DNA of 5,256 bases, taken from assembly GCA_023405565.1 (NCBI GenBank), contig JAEXXW010000018.1, positions 1 through 5,256 on the forward strand, read 5' to 3'. Below the pieces are notes generated by a model that was not told the origin of the DNA, searched no databases, and worked only from the letters and a program-made list of their open reading frames with translations. Positions 1 to 5,256 of this stretch are shown here, piece by piece. Position 1 is the stretch's first letter, and the number at the start of each line of letters is the position of its first letter. The position numbers were made by a program, and so were the translations under genes. Origin of the DNA: Pseudomonadota bacterium. Lineage in GTDB: Bacteria; Pseudomonadota; Alphaproteobacteria; Rhizobiales; Xanthobacteraceae.

Positions 1-976
1 GCACGGTGGTCAGGTCGCGGCCATCGATGCGCTTGGAGGTATCGAGGATATTCCAGCGGACGATCTTGCCTTCGAGTTCCTTGAACACGCCGGCAACGCG
101 CAGCTTGTCATATTTCGGCTCGGCGCCTTCCGGGAAGAAATGCGCGAGCATCTTTTCCTTCACAGCGCCGACGGCAGCGTAGCGATCCTGCTTCTTGGAA
201 ATCGCATAAGCTGCGCGCAGGTCCTTCTCGACAACACCCAGCATCTCCTTTTCGAGATCGTTGTTGTCGATGACGGTCAGTTCGCGCGGCTCTTTCGCAG
301 CCTTTTCGGCCAGCTGGATGATCGCCTGGATGACCGGCTGGAAATGCCGGTGGCCGAACATCACGGCGCCCAGCATCACGTCTTCCGACAATTCCTTGGC
401 TTCGGATTCGACCATCAGCACGGCGTCGGTGGTGCCGGCGACAACGAGATCGAGTGCGCTCTCGGTCATCTCGTCAATGACCGGATTGAGAACGTATTCA
501 CCATTGATGAAGCCGACGCGCGCAGCGCCGATCGGGCCCATGAAGGGGACGCCCGACAGCGTCAGCGCAGCCGAGGATGCGACCAGCGCGAGGATGTCGG
601 GATCGTTTTCCATGTCATGCGACAGGGTGGTGACGATCACCTGCGTTTCGTTGCGCCAGCCTTCAGCGAAGAGCGGACGGATCGGACGGTCGATCAGGCG
701 GGAGACCAGCGTTTCCTTTTCGGTCGGGCGGCCTTCACGCTTGAAATAACCGCCGGGAATGCGACCGGCGGCGTAGAATTTTTCCTGATAGTCGACGGTG
801 AGCGGGAGGAAGTCCACGCCTTCACGCGGCGTCTTGGCGGCAACGACCGTCGCCAGCACTGTGGAGTCGCCATAAGTGGCAACAACGGCGCCGTCAGCCT
901 GACGCGCAATCTTGCCGGTTTCCAGAATGAGCTTGCGCCCACCCCAGTCGAGCTCAACGCGGTTGGTATCGAACAT
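1..976 (-). CDS. pnp: Polynucleotide phosphorylase (PNPase), N-terminal part, cut by window edge
   Basis: PNPase is a phosphate-dependent 3'-to-5' exoribonuclease that releases nucleoside diphosphates, acting as a trimer in mRNA turnover, often with RNase E. The visible 325 codons start [16 protein letters not shown] and read through the left edge without a stop. Residues about 10-145 are the first RNase PH-like domain. The RNA-contacting loop is seen as [11 protein letters not shown] (74-84), with K79-R80 where E. coli has RR, followed by [10 protein letters not shown] (94-103). [12 protein letters not shown] (119-130) and [13 protein letters not shown] (203-215) are also family signatures. 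An all-helical linker covers roughly 235-315, and RIDGRD (316-321) opens the second RNase PH-like domain. The catalytic second PH core, KH and S1 domains lie outside the window. The ATG at 976 is chosen because MF...WGG is the usual family N-terminus and a GAGAG sequence lies 9 bases upstream. It lies 405 bases downstream of rpsO, its usual neighbour. Identity is certain. Confidence 0.98.
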   Translation of the reverse strand, partial: MFDTNRVELDWGGRKLILETGKIARQADGAVVATYGDSTVLATVVAAKTPREGVDFLPLTVDYQEKFYAAGRIPGGYFKREGRPTEKETLVSRLIDRPIRPLFAEGWRNETQVIVTTLSHDMENDPDILALVASSAALTLSGVPFMGPIGAARVGFINGEYVLNPVIDEMTESALDLVVAGTTDAVLMVESEAKELSEDVMLGAVMFGHRHFQPVIQAIIQLAEKAAKEPRELTVIDNNDLEKEMLGVVEKDLRAAYAISKKQDRYAAVGAVKEKMLAHFFPEGAEPKYDKLRVAGVFKELEGKIVRWNILDTSKRIDGRDLTTV

Positions 977-985
977 TTGTTTTTT

Positions 986-990
986 CTCTC
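986..990 (-). promoter_or_regulatory. Weak ribosome binding site of pnp
   Basis: On the minus strand GAGAG is followed by nine bases, mostly A, and then the ATG at 976. It is the only purine-rich Shine-Dalgarno-like stretch near this start. Its first three bases lie inside the 3' arm of the leader hairpin at 988-1009, so access may depend on whether that hairpin is open. Another ATG at 992 is out of frame with pnp. Confidence 0.55.
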
Positions 991-1009
991 ATCGGTTTCG
1001 GACGATGAG
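988..1009 (-). promoter_or_regulatory. Stem-loop in the pnp leader overlapping the ribosome binding site
   Basis: The plus strand reads CTCATCG (988-994) and CGATGAG (1003-1009), a perfect 7-bp inverted repeat with an 8-base loop. In the pnp mRNA the 3' arm ends 11 bases before the ATG and contains part of the GAGAG ribosome binding site. In enterobacteria the pnp leader is folded, cut by RNase III and then attacked by PNPase as autoregulation. A similar role here is inference; the stem is short and the sequence alone does not show processing. Confidence 0.45.
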
Positions 1010-1067
1010 GGTGAAGCCATGTGCAAGACGGCTAGAAACTGCTGCGCGTGCGATTTCTGAAAACAAA

Positions 1068-1091
1068 CGGCTTTCGGAAAAGATCACGCTC
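1068..1091 (-). repeat. Dispersed-repeat half-element, copy 1
   Basis: Read on the minus strand, this starts GAGCGTGATCTTTTCCG and continues AAAGCCG. It matches the plus-strand sequence 1252-1275 at 18 of 24 positions, so the two form an inverted pair about 160 bases apart. GAGCRTGATC...TTTTCCGAAAA-like strings are, as I recall, abundant between genes in Rhizobiales genomes. The repeat-family assignment is therefore from memory; only the internal match is seen directly. Confidence 0.5.
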
Positions 1092-1193
1092 GAATGCAAA
1101 GCGAACGGCTTAACAACAGTGTCCGGCGATCCTGCCATGACTTCATCCCTCGGGATGCGAACGAGCCAATCCTTATTGCGCCCGTTCGAAAGT

Positions 1194-1213
1194 CCGGCAG
1201 GCCTTGCTGCCGG
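1194..1213. repeat. Perfect 7-bp stem-loop
   Basis: CCGGCAG (1194-1200) and CTGCCGG (1207-1213) are exact inverted copies around a 6-base loop, GCCTTG. The hairpin is GC-rich, but on the minus strand it is followed by ACTTTCGAAC rather than a U-run, so it does not look like an intrinsic terminator. It lies only four bases from the next stem-loop, suggesting a structured double hairpin in the rpsO-pnp transcript. Function is unknown. Confidence 0.6.
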
Positions 1214-1217
1214 TCGT

Positions 1218-1245
1218 AAGCGGATGCGACACAGCGCATCCGCTT
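1218..1245. repeat. Perfect 11-bp stem-loop
   Basis: AAGCGGATGCG (1218-1228) and CGCATCCGCTT (1235-1245) are exact inverted copies with a 6-base loop. This is the strongest uninterrupted stem in the gap. No T-tract follows on either strand, so it is not a canonical terminator. It could act as a barrier to 3' exonucleases protecting rpsO mRNA, as an RNase III site, or be part of a palindromic repeat. None of these can be decided from this copy alone. Confidence 0.7.
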
Positions 1246-1251
1246 CAGGAA

Positions 1252-1300
1252 GAGCGTGATGTGATCCGGAAATCGCTTTTTGCCGTCCGGCATCCCGCTC
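1252..1300. repeat. Bulged palindromic element; contains half-element copy 2 (1252-1275)
   Basis: The outer arms GAGCGTGATG (1252-1261) and CATCCCGCTC (1291-1300) pair at 9 of 10 positions. A 4-base bulge TGAT (1262-1265) follows the left arm. An inner 5-bp stem, CCGGA/TCCGG (1266-1270 and 1286-1290), closes a 15-base loop. The left half (1252-1275) also matches the minus-strand element 1068-1091. The layout of outer stem, one-sided 4-base bulge and inner stem recurs in the next palindrome (1309-1353), suggesting related units. Function is unknown; a dispersed intergenic repeat is the best guess. Confidence 0.55.
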
Positions 1301-1308
1301 TTTGTCGG

Positions 1309-1353
1309 GCATGACGCATATCGAAACCGCATCATACGTTTTCGATGTCATGC
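1309..1353. repeat. Bulged palindromic element, second unit
   Basis: The outer arms GCATGAC (1309-1315) and GTCATGC (1347-1353) pair perfectly. The inner arms ATCGAAA (1320-1326) and TTTCGAT (1340-1346) also pair perfectly, giving 14 bp in total. A 4-base bulge, GCAT (1316-1319), sits on the left side only, and a 13-base loop closes the structure. On the minus strand the unit begins GAGCATGAC (1355-1347), resembling the GAGCGTGAT starts of the other elements. It lies about 30 bases after the rpsO stop, so it would sit in the 3' UTR of rpsO mRNA. Confidence 0.55.
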
Positions 1354-1357
1354 TCGT

Positions 1358-1376
1358 CCGCGCGAACCGCGCGCGG
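1358..1376 (-). terminator. GC-rich hairpin directly after rpsO; possible terminator or 3'-end stabiliser
   Basis: CCGCGCG (1358-1364) and CGCGCGG (1370-1376) are exact inverted copies with a 5-base loop, and the stem begins five bases after the rpsO stop codon. All seven pairs are G-C. In the direction of transcription the hairpin is followed by ACGAGCATG, with no U-run, so it is not a classical intrinsic terminator. Transcript-end protection, partial attenuation between rpsO and pnp, or processing are all possible. Confidence 0.35.
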
Positions 1377-1381
1377 TCAAA

Positions 1382-1651
1382 TCAGCGGCGGATGTTCAGC
1401 CGCTCGATCAGGCTCTTGTATCGCGCCTCGTCCTTCCGCTTGATGTAATCAAGCAGCTGGCGGCGCTGCGACACGAGCTTCAGCAGCCCGCGCCGGGAGT
1501 GATTGTCCTTGGTATGGGTCTTGAAATGACCGGTCAGGTTGTTGATGCGTTCCGAGAGGATCGCGACCTGGACCTCGGGTGAACCCGTGTCACCTGCTTT
1601 GGTGGCATACGCCTGGATAACTTCAGCCTTGCGGCCTGCTTCAATCGACAT
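1382..1651 (-). CDS. rpsO: Small ribosomal subunit protein uS15
   Basis: S15 binds the central domain of 16S rRNA early in 30S assembly, enabling S6-S18 binding, and forms an intersubunit bridge with 23S rRNA. From the ATG at 1651 the protein is 89 residues, exactly the usual length, beginning [12 protein letters not shown] and ending IERLNIRR. The 16S-contact signatures are present: DTGSPEVQ (21-28), HF (42-43), [10 protein letters not shown] (48-57, with H51-S52-R53-R54 as the conserved core) and QRRQLLDY (62-69). An in-frame TTG at 1657 would add two residues, but ATG is preferred: it fits the family start and has AAAAAGG nine bases upstream, whereas that motif is only three bases from the TTG. 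The gene starts two bases after the truB stop, so translation is probably coupled. In E. coli S15 represses its own mRNA; no such pseudoknot can be judged here. Confidence 0.98.
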   Translation of the reverse strand: MSIEAGRKAEVIQAYATKAGDTGSPEVQVAILSERINNLTGHFKTHTKDNHSRRGLLKLVSQRRQLLDYIKRKDEARYKSLIERLNIRR

Positions 1652-1653
1652 CG

Positions 1654-2670
1654 TCAATGACCTTTTTGTTTGCCGGCACTGCCAGTCAGTCCGGCGAGGT
1701 TGAAGACGCGCTTGGGGATGATTTCACCTTGGCCGGTCTCGGCGAGGGCGATGAGTTCGCCCGCGACCGTCACGTAAACCAGCCCGGTGAGAATGGGTGC
1801 ATCCCGTCCGCGCAAAATCACGGCTTGGCCTCTCTGGAGCCTTGCCGCATCGGACCTGTTGACGGCCAGCGCCGGGATGTCGTCCAGCGCGGTCTCAACG
1901 GGCCATAACGCGTCGGCGAGGTTGGCCTCGCCGGCGGCGGCTCTATCGCACAAAGCGGTAAGTTCTTCCAGAGAAATCATTTCCGGCTCCCCGAAGGGGC
2001 CGACACAGGTCCGCCGGAGGGCCGAAACATGGCCCCGGCAGCCCAGCATGCGGCCGAAGTCGCGCGCCAAAGCCCGGACATAGGTTCCCTTGCCGCAATC
2101 GGTCTCGAACACCGTGTGGTCCGCATCCGGCATATCGGCGATGGCCAGCCGGTCGATCCGGACCTCCCGGCTCTGGAGTTCCACCTCCTCGCCATCACGG
2201 GCGAGGTCATAGGCCCGCTCGCCATCGATCTTGATGGCGGAAAAGCGTGGGGGGACCTGCTGAATGACCCCGCGGAACTTGGGCAGGATGGCCTCGATCT
2301 GGTCGATCGTCGGGCGGGCGTTGCTGGTTTCGACGACGCGGCCCTCAGTGTCGTCGGTGTCCCGCTCTTCGCCCCAGCGCACGGTGAAGCGATAGGTCTT
2401 GGTCGAGTCCATGATGAAGGGCACGGTCTTGGTCGCCTCGCCGAGCGCAATCGGCAGGCAGCCCGAGGCCAGCGGGTCGAGCGTGCCGGCATGGCCGGCG
2501 CGCTTGGCCGAGAACAGGCGGCGGATGACGGCGACCGCGTGTGTCGATGTCATGCCGACAGGTTTGTCGAGCACGACCCACCCATGCACATCGCGCTTGT
2601 CGCGTTTTTTTTGTCCGGGCCGCGGCTGCTTGCGCGGCTCGGTGCCCGATTCCTGATTGTCGATCGTCAT
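1654..2670 (-). CDS. truB: tRNA pseudouridine(55) synthase TruB
   Basis: TruB isomerises U55 to pseudouridine in the T-loop of nearly all tRNAs and also acts as a tRNA-folding chaperone. The protein has 338 residues, within the usual range though longer than E. coli's 314. Motif I is [14 protein letters not shown] (57-70), with the catalytic aspartate at D65. [14 protein letters not shown] (30-43) opens the catalytic domain, and [10 protein letters not shown] (91-100) carries the active-site tyrosine Y93. [18 protein letters not shown] (141-158) and [13 protein letters not shown] (192-204, conserved R199) complete the active site. Residues about 265-326 form the small C-terminal PUA-like domain. 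Residues 1-27 are a charged, basic extension ([15 protein letters not shown]) before the fold. The start ATG overlaps the rbfA stop as ATGA, which fixes it and suggests translational coupling. No key residue is missing. Confidence 0.98.
   Translation of the reverse strand: MTIDNQESGTEPRKQPRPGQKKRDKRDVHGWVVLDKPVGMTSTHAVAVIRRLFSAKRAGHAGTLDPLASGCLPIALGEATKTVPFIMDSTKTYRFTVRWGEERDTDDTEGRVVETSNARPTIDQIEAILPKFRGVIQQVPPRFSAIKIDGERAYDLARDGEEVELQSREVRIDRLAIADMPDADHTVFETDCGKGTYVRALARDFGRMLGCRGHVSALRRTCVGPFGEPEMISLEELTALCDRAAAGEANLADALWPVETALDDIPALAVNRSDAARLQRGQAVILRGRDAPILTGLVYVTVAGELIALAETGQGEIIPKRVFNLAGLTGSAGKQKGH
1661..1667 (-). promoter_or_regulatory. Ribosome binding site of rpsO
   Basis: On the minus strand AAAAAGG is followed by nine bases and the ATG at 1651. 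The spacing favours this ATG over the in-frame TTG at 1657. The site lies inside the last codons of truB, so ribosomes finishing truB pass over it. Confidence 0.6.
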
Positions 2671-3083
2671 GATTCGTCCGTATCGCGCTCGATGTCGCGC
2701 TGTACTGCAGGTGTTCGCAGAAGCTTCTCGATCCGTTCCGCTTCGTCGAATCGCTCATCGGCGCGGAAGCGGATGTCAGGAGCAAATTTCAGGTTAACGC
2801 GATGTGCGATCTCACCGCGCAGGAACTTCTTGTTGTCGTTCAGCGCGGCGATCACTTCCTTCACGTCGCGTCCGCCGAGCGGCATGACATAAATCGTCGC
2901 GAGCTTCAGGTCCGCGGTCATGCGCACTTCGGGAATCGTGATCATGTGTGATTCAAGTACGGGATCGTGCACATCGCCGCGCGTCAGCATCTCCGCCATC
3001 GCGTGGCGGATCAACTCGCCGACGCGGAGCTGACGCTGCGAGGCCGTGACCGGCGTATCGCTCTTTGCTTTTTTGTTTCGCAT
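2667..3083 (-). CDS. rbfA: 30S ribosome-binding factor RbfA
   Basis: RbfA binds the immature 30S subunit near the 5' helix and decoding region of 16S rRNA. It helps late maturation and matters most in the cold. From ATG 3083 the protein has 138 residues, close to the family norm. After a short basic tail (MRNKKAKSD), [19 protein letters not shown] (15-33) begins the single type-II KH domain. Further signatures are [18 protein letters not shown] (38-55), [14 protein letters not shown] (58-71) and [26 protein letters not shown] (97-122). The frame remains open to ATG 3104 and ATG 3125, but those codons lie in a REP-like palindrome. The 3083 start has GAGAA a few bases upstream and leaves the repeat outside the gene; 3104 (MTTFENI) is the main alternative. 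The stop overlaps truB by four bases, and infB ends 133 bases upstream. Confidence 0.95.
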   Translation of the reverse strand: MRNKKAKSDTPVTASQRQLRVGELIRHAMAEMLTRGDVHDPVLESHMITIPEVRMTADLKLATIYVMPLGGRDVKEVIAALNDNKKFLRGEIAHRVNLKFAPDIRFRADERFDEAERIEKLLRTPAVQRDIERDTDES

Positions 3084-3098
3084 GATGTTCTCAAATGT

Positions 3099-3127
3099 GG
3101 TCATGCGCGGGTTTGACCCGCGCATCC
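3099..3127 (-). repeat. REP-like palindrome, minus-oriented copy
   Basis: Read on the minus strand, it runs GGATGCGCGGGT-CAA-ACCCGCGCATGACC. The arms at 3103-3112 and 3116-3125 are perfect 10-bp inverted copies around a 3-base loop. It shares the frame GGAT....GGGTCAA.CCC....ATGAC with the copy at 3159-3188. GGGTCAAGCCC palindromes ending in ATGACA are, to my recollection, common intergenic repeats in Bradyrhizobium-like alphaproteobacteria. Its ATGAC tail supplies the ATG at 3104, an upstream in-frame candidate start for rbfA. Confidence 0.75.
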
Positions 3128-3158
3128 ATCATCTTCGTAAAAATGTGTCTCTACAGAC

Positions 3159-3188
3159 GGATCGCCGGGTCAAGCCCGGCGATGACAG
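3159..3188 (+). repeat. REP-like palindrome, plus-oriented copy
   Basis: The plus strand reads GGATCGCCGGGTCAAGCCC followed by GGCGATGACAG. The arms ATCGCCGGG (3161-3169) and CCCGGCGAT (3175-3183) are exact 9-bp inverted copies with a 5-base loop. Compared with the copy at 3099-3127, several stem bases differ but each change is matched on the opposite arm, so the palindrome is kept. It starts about 30 bases beyond the infB stop, so in mRNA it could protect the infB 3' end. Confidence 0.75.
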
Positions 3189-3216
3189 AAAAACATCGAA
3201 GCCGTGAGACTTGGAC

Positions 3217-5256
3217 TCACAGACTGCGCTGAACCTGCTCCACCCTGTAGCATTCGATCACGTCGCCGACGCGCATATCCTGGTAGTTTTCGAACGCCAT
3301 GCCGCATTCCTGGCCGGCCTTCACTTCCTTGGCGTCGTCCTTGAAACGCTTGAGCTGCGACAGCTTGCCTTCGTGAACGACGACATTGTCGCGGATCAGG
3401 CGGACTTCGGCGCCACGCTCAACCGTGCCATCGGTGACGATACAGCCGGCGACCTTGCCGACCTTCGACACGTTGAACACTTCCTGGATGCGCGCATTGC
3501 CGAGCATCGTCTCGCGGCGTTCCGGCGTGAGCATACCGGACATCGCCGCCTTCACGTCATCCACGAGGTTGTAGATGATGTTGTAATAGCGGATCTCGAT
3601 GCCGGCCTGTTCGGCCGCTTCGCGTGCTTCCTTGTGAGCGCGCACGTTGAAGCCGATGATTGCGGCATTGATCGATTCAGCGAGCGTGACGTCGGATTCG
3701 GTGATGCCACCGACGCCGGACAGAACCACGCGGGCGCCGACTTCGTCGTTGCCGAGCTTGTCCAGCGCGCCGATGATCGCTTCCACCGAGCCCTGCACGT
3801 CGCCCTTGATGACCAGCGGGAATTCCTTGCGGCCCGCGACCTTGGCCTGCGCCATCATCTGCTCAAGCGAGCCGCGCATGCCGGTCTGGCGGGCGGATTG
3901 CTTGTCGCGCTTCAGGCGCTCACGATACGAGGTGACTTCGCGCGCACGGGCTTCGTTTTCGACAACGGCGAGACGATCGCCCGCTTCCGGCGTGCCGTTG
4001 AAGCCGAGCACTTCGACAGGTACGGACGGGCCGGCAGTCTGCACGGTCTGTCCCGTATCGCTGACGAGCGCACGCACGCGGCCCCATTCGGCGCCGGCGA
4101 CAACAATATCGCCGATCTTCAGCGTACCGCGCTGGATCAGTACGGTCGCCACTGGACCGCGACCGCGATCAAGCTTGGCTTCGATCACCGTGCCTTCGGC
4201 GGCGCGGGTCGGGTTCGCCTTGAGATCGAGAAGCTCCGCTTGCAGGCCGACGGTCTCGAGCAGCTTGTCGAGATTCATCCTCTTTGTTGCAGACACTTCG
4301 ACATCGAGCACGTCACCGCCGAGCGATTCCACCTGCACTTCGTACTGGAGCAGCTCGGTGCGCACGCGGTCGGGCTTGGCGTCCGGCTTGTCGATCTTGT
4401 TGATCGCAACGATCATCGGCACCTTTGCCGCCTTGGCGTGCTGGATCGCTTCAATCGTCTGCGGCATCACGCCGTCGTCGGCGGCCACCACCAGAATGAC
4501 GATATCCGTGACCTTGGCGCCGCGTGCGCGCATCGCGGTGAATGCGGCGTGGCCCGGCGTATCGATGAAGGTGATCTTGCCGTGCGACGGCGATTCCACC
4601 TGATAGGCGCCGATATGCTGGGTAATGCCGCCGGCTTCGCCAGACACGACATTGGCCGAACGGATGGCGTCGAGCAGCGAGGTCTTGCCGTGGTCGACGT
4701 GGCCCATGATGGTCACGACCGGCGCACGCGGTGCGAGATCGGCCGGATCGTCGGCAACGTCGAACAGGCCTTCTTCCACGTCGGATTCGGCCACGCGCTT
4801 GACGGTGTGCCCGAGTTCCTCGGCGATGAGCTGTGCGGTATCGGCATCGATCACGTCGTTGATCGTCGCCATGTGGCCCTGCTTCATCAGCAGACGGATC
4901 ACATCGACGCCACGCTCGGCCATGCGGTTGGCGAGTTCCTGGATCGTGATGGTCTCCGGAATCACTACTTCGCGCGCAATCTTTTCCTTCGCGTCGTCGG
5001 CATGATGGCCTTTGAGACGCTGGGTACGGCGGCGGAACGAAGCCACCGAGCGCTCGCGCACATCGTCGGCATTCATCGCCGTGACAAGCGTCAGTCGGCC
5101 GCGTTGCTTCGGCGGACCGGAGCGGGTGGGCTTGGGCGCCACCACGGCCGGGCGTGCCGGACCGGGGGCTCCTCCGGGGCGCCGTGCCCGCGGCGCCTCT
5201 TCGTCCTCGGCTTCGAGCGTCGGACGCGGTGCTCCGGCGCCAAGGCGCGGGCCGAC
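3217..5256 (-). CDS. infB: Translation initiation factor IF-2, N-terminus cut by window edge
   Basis: IF-2 is the GTPase that recruits formylmethionyl-tRNA to the 30S subunit and promotes 50S joining. The frame is open to the right edge, giving 679 visible residues; alphaproteobacterial IF-2 is usually some 200 or more residues longer. Visible residues 1-55 are a Pro/Ala/Arg-rich, probably disordered segment. IREV-type IF2N domain sequence follows: [20 protein letters not shown] (97-116). The G domain has G1 GHVDHGKTS (185-193), G2 GGITQHIGA (209-217), G3 DTPGH (232-236), G4 NKID (286-289) and G5 SATK (322-325). A beta-barrel domain II begins near 350. C1 follows ([10 protein letters not shown] at 485-494), and then the fMet-tRNA-binding C2 domain with [11 protein letters not shown] (635-645) and [11 protein letters not shown] (648-658). 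The GTG-GTG at 5145 lies within the frame and is not needed as a start. No motif is broken. Confidence 0.98.
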   Translation of the reverse strand, partial: VGPRLGAGAPRPTLEAEDEEAPRARRPGGAPGPARPAVVAPKPTRSGPPKQRGRLTLVTAMNADDVRERSVASFRRRTQRLKGHHADDAKEKIAREVVIPETITIQELANRMAERGVDVIRLLMKQGHMATINDVIDADTAQLIAEELGHTVKRVAESDVEEGLFDVADDPADLAPRAPVVTIMGHVDHGKTSLLDAIRSANVVSGEAGGITQHIGAYQVESPSHGKITFIDTPGHAAFTAMRARGAKVTDIVILVVAADDGVMPQTIEAIQHAKAAKVPMIVAINKIDKPDAKPDRVRTELLQYEVQVESLGGDVLDVEVSATKRMNLDKLLETVGLQAELLDLKANPTRAAEGTVIEAKLDRGRGPVATVLIQRGTLKIGDIVVAGAEWGRVRALVSDTGQTVQTAGPSVPVEVLGFNGTPEAGDRLAVVENEARAREVTSYRERLKRDKQSARQTGMRGSLEQMMAQAKVAGRKEFPLVIKGDVQGSVEAIIGALDKLGNDEVGARVVLSGVGGITESDVTLAESINAAIIGFNVRAHKEAREAAEQAGIEIRYYNIIYNLVDDVKAAMSGMLTPERRETMLGNARIQEVFNVSKVGKVAGCIVTDGTVERGAEVRLIRDNVVVHEGKLSQLKRFKDDAKEVKAGQECGMAFENYQDMRVGDVIECYRVEQVQRSL

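Larger units (their letters stand above)
977..1381. other. rpsO-pnp intergenic region, structured, no gene seen
   Basis: These 405 bases separate the rpsO stop from the pnp start. They contain a chain of inverted repeats: 1358-1376, 1309-1353, 1252-1300, 1218-1245, 1194-1213 and 988-1009, plus a half-element at 1068-1091. I see no convincing -35/-10 pair directed toward pnp: no TTGACA-like box stands 16-18 bases from a TATAAT-like box on the minus strand. I also see no GC-rich hairpin followed by a U-run. A minus-strand frame is open over 989-1351, but it runs through the palindromes and resembles no family I know. Read-through from rpsO to pnp with RNA processing in between is plausible, but a separate pnp promoter cannot be excluded. 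Confidence 0.7.
3084..3216. other. infB-rbfA intergenic region with inverted REP-like pair
   Basis: This 133-base gap sits inside an operon whose other visible junctions around truB are overlapping or two bases apart. It contains two palindromes of one family in opposite orientation (3099-3127 and 3159-3188), separated by 31 unstructured bases. There is no U-run after either stem on the minus strand and no recognisable promoter, so transcription probably continues from infB into rbfA. The gap is most simply explained by insertion of the repeat pair. Confidence 0.7.

Noticed and set aside
140..1060. Plus-strand open frame of 306 codons opposite pnp
   Set aside because: It is antisense to a certain PNPase gene, has no recognisable family, and such long shadow frames are expected in GC-rich DNA with strong third-position bias.
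1331..1336. TATGAT on the minus strand as a -10 box for a pnp promoter
   Set aside because: No TTGACA-like hexamer lies 16-18 bases upstream; the nearest TGACA is only about nine bases away. The hexamer also lies in the loop of a palindrome.
989..1351. Minus-strand open frame of 120 codons filling most of the rpsO-pnp gap
   Set aside because: It runs through four palindromes, has no good ribosome binding site and resembles no protein I know; an open frame by chance through repeats is more likely. Conservation in relatives would reopen the question.
2029..2892. Plus-strand open frame of 287 codons opposite truB and rbfA
   Set aside because: It crosses the boundary of two real genes on the other strand and shows no domain; it is a shadow of their codon bias.
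3161..3183. GC-rich hairpin after infB as an intrinsic terminator
   Set aside because: In the transcribed (minus) direction it is followed by CCGTCTGTAG rather than a U-run, and the same fold recurs as a repeat nearby.
3647..4603. Plus-strand open frame of 318 codons opposite infB
   Set aside because: It is Ser/Thr/Arg-rich antisense translation of the IF-2 G domain and domain II, with no family signature.
1..5256. CRISPR array, tRNA, rRNA, insertion sequence or defence/toxin genes
   Set aside because: No regularly spaced direct repeats, no cloverleaf or rRNA signature, and no transposase or defence protein motif in any frame; the coding space is filled by the five housekeeping genes.

Overview
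The window is a stretch of alphaproteobacterial chromosome. GC content looks high (my estimate is about 60%; not counted). All genes lie on the minus strand, so transcription runs from the right edge to the left edge. In that order the genes are infB (cut by the right edge), rbfA, truB, rpsO and pnp (cut by the left edge). This is the distal half of the conserved nusA-infB translation/RNA-maturation operon. The wording of the IF-2, RbfA, S15 and PNPase proteins resembles Rhizobiales, most like the Bradyrhizobium/Rhodopseudomonas/Afipia group. That placement is from memory of the families, not from a search.

Region by region: 3217-5256 is infB (679 visible residues, N-terminus missing). 3084-3216 is a 133-base gap holding two small palindromes of one REP-like family in opposite orientation; one of them abuts the start of rbfA. 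1654-3083 holds rbfA and truB, which overlap by 4 bases (ATGA). rpsO starts 2 bases after the truB stop, at 1651. 977-1381 is a 405-base gap between rpsO and pnp, packed with at least six stem-loops, several sharing a GAGCRTGA-like core. It contains no gene I can support and no promoter or U-tailed terminator I can recognise. 1-976 is the first 325 codons of pnp.

How the genes work together: IF-2 places initiator tRNA on the 30S subunit. RbfA matures the 30S subunit under cold or assembly stress. TruB makes pseudouridine 55 in tRNA. S15 is an early-binding 30S protein. PNPase degrades and processes RNA, and in other bacteria its own leader is part of its control. The coding part is an ordinary housekeeping operon; I found no new multi-gene system. 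The points worth a second look are in the two gaps: the palindromic repeats, a leader hairpin that overlaps the pnp ribosome binding site, and the way a repeat creates false upstream starts for rbfA.
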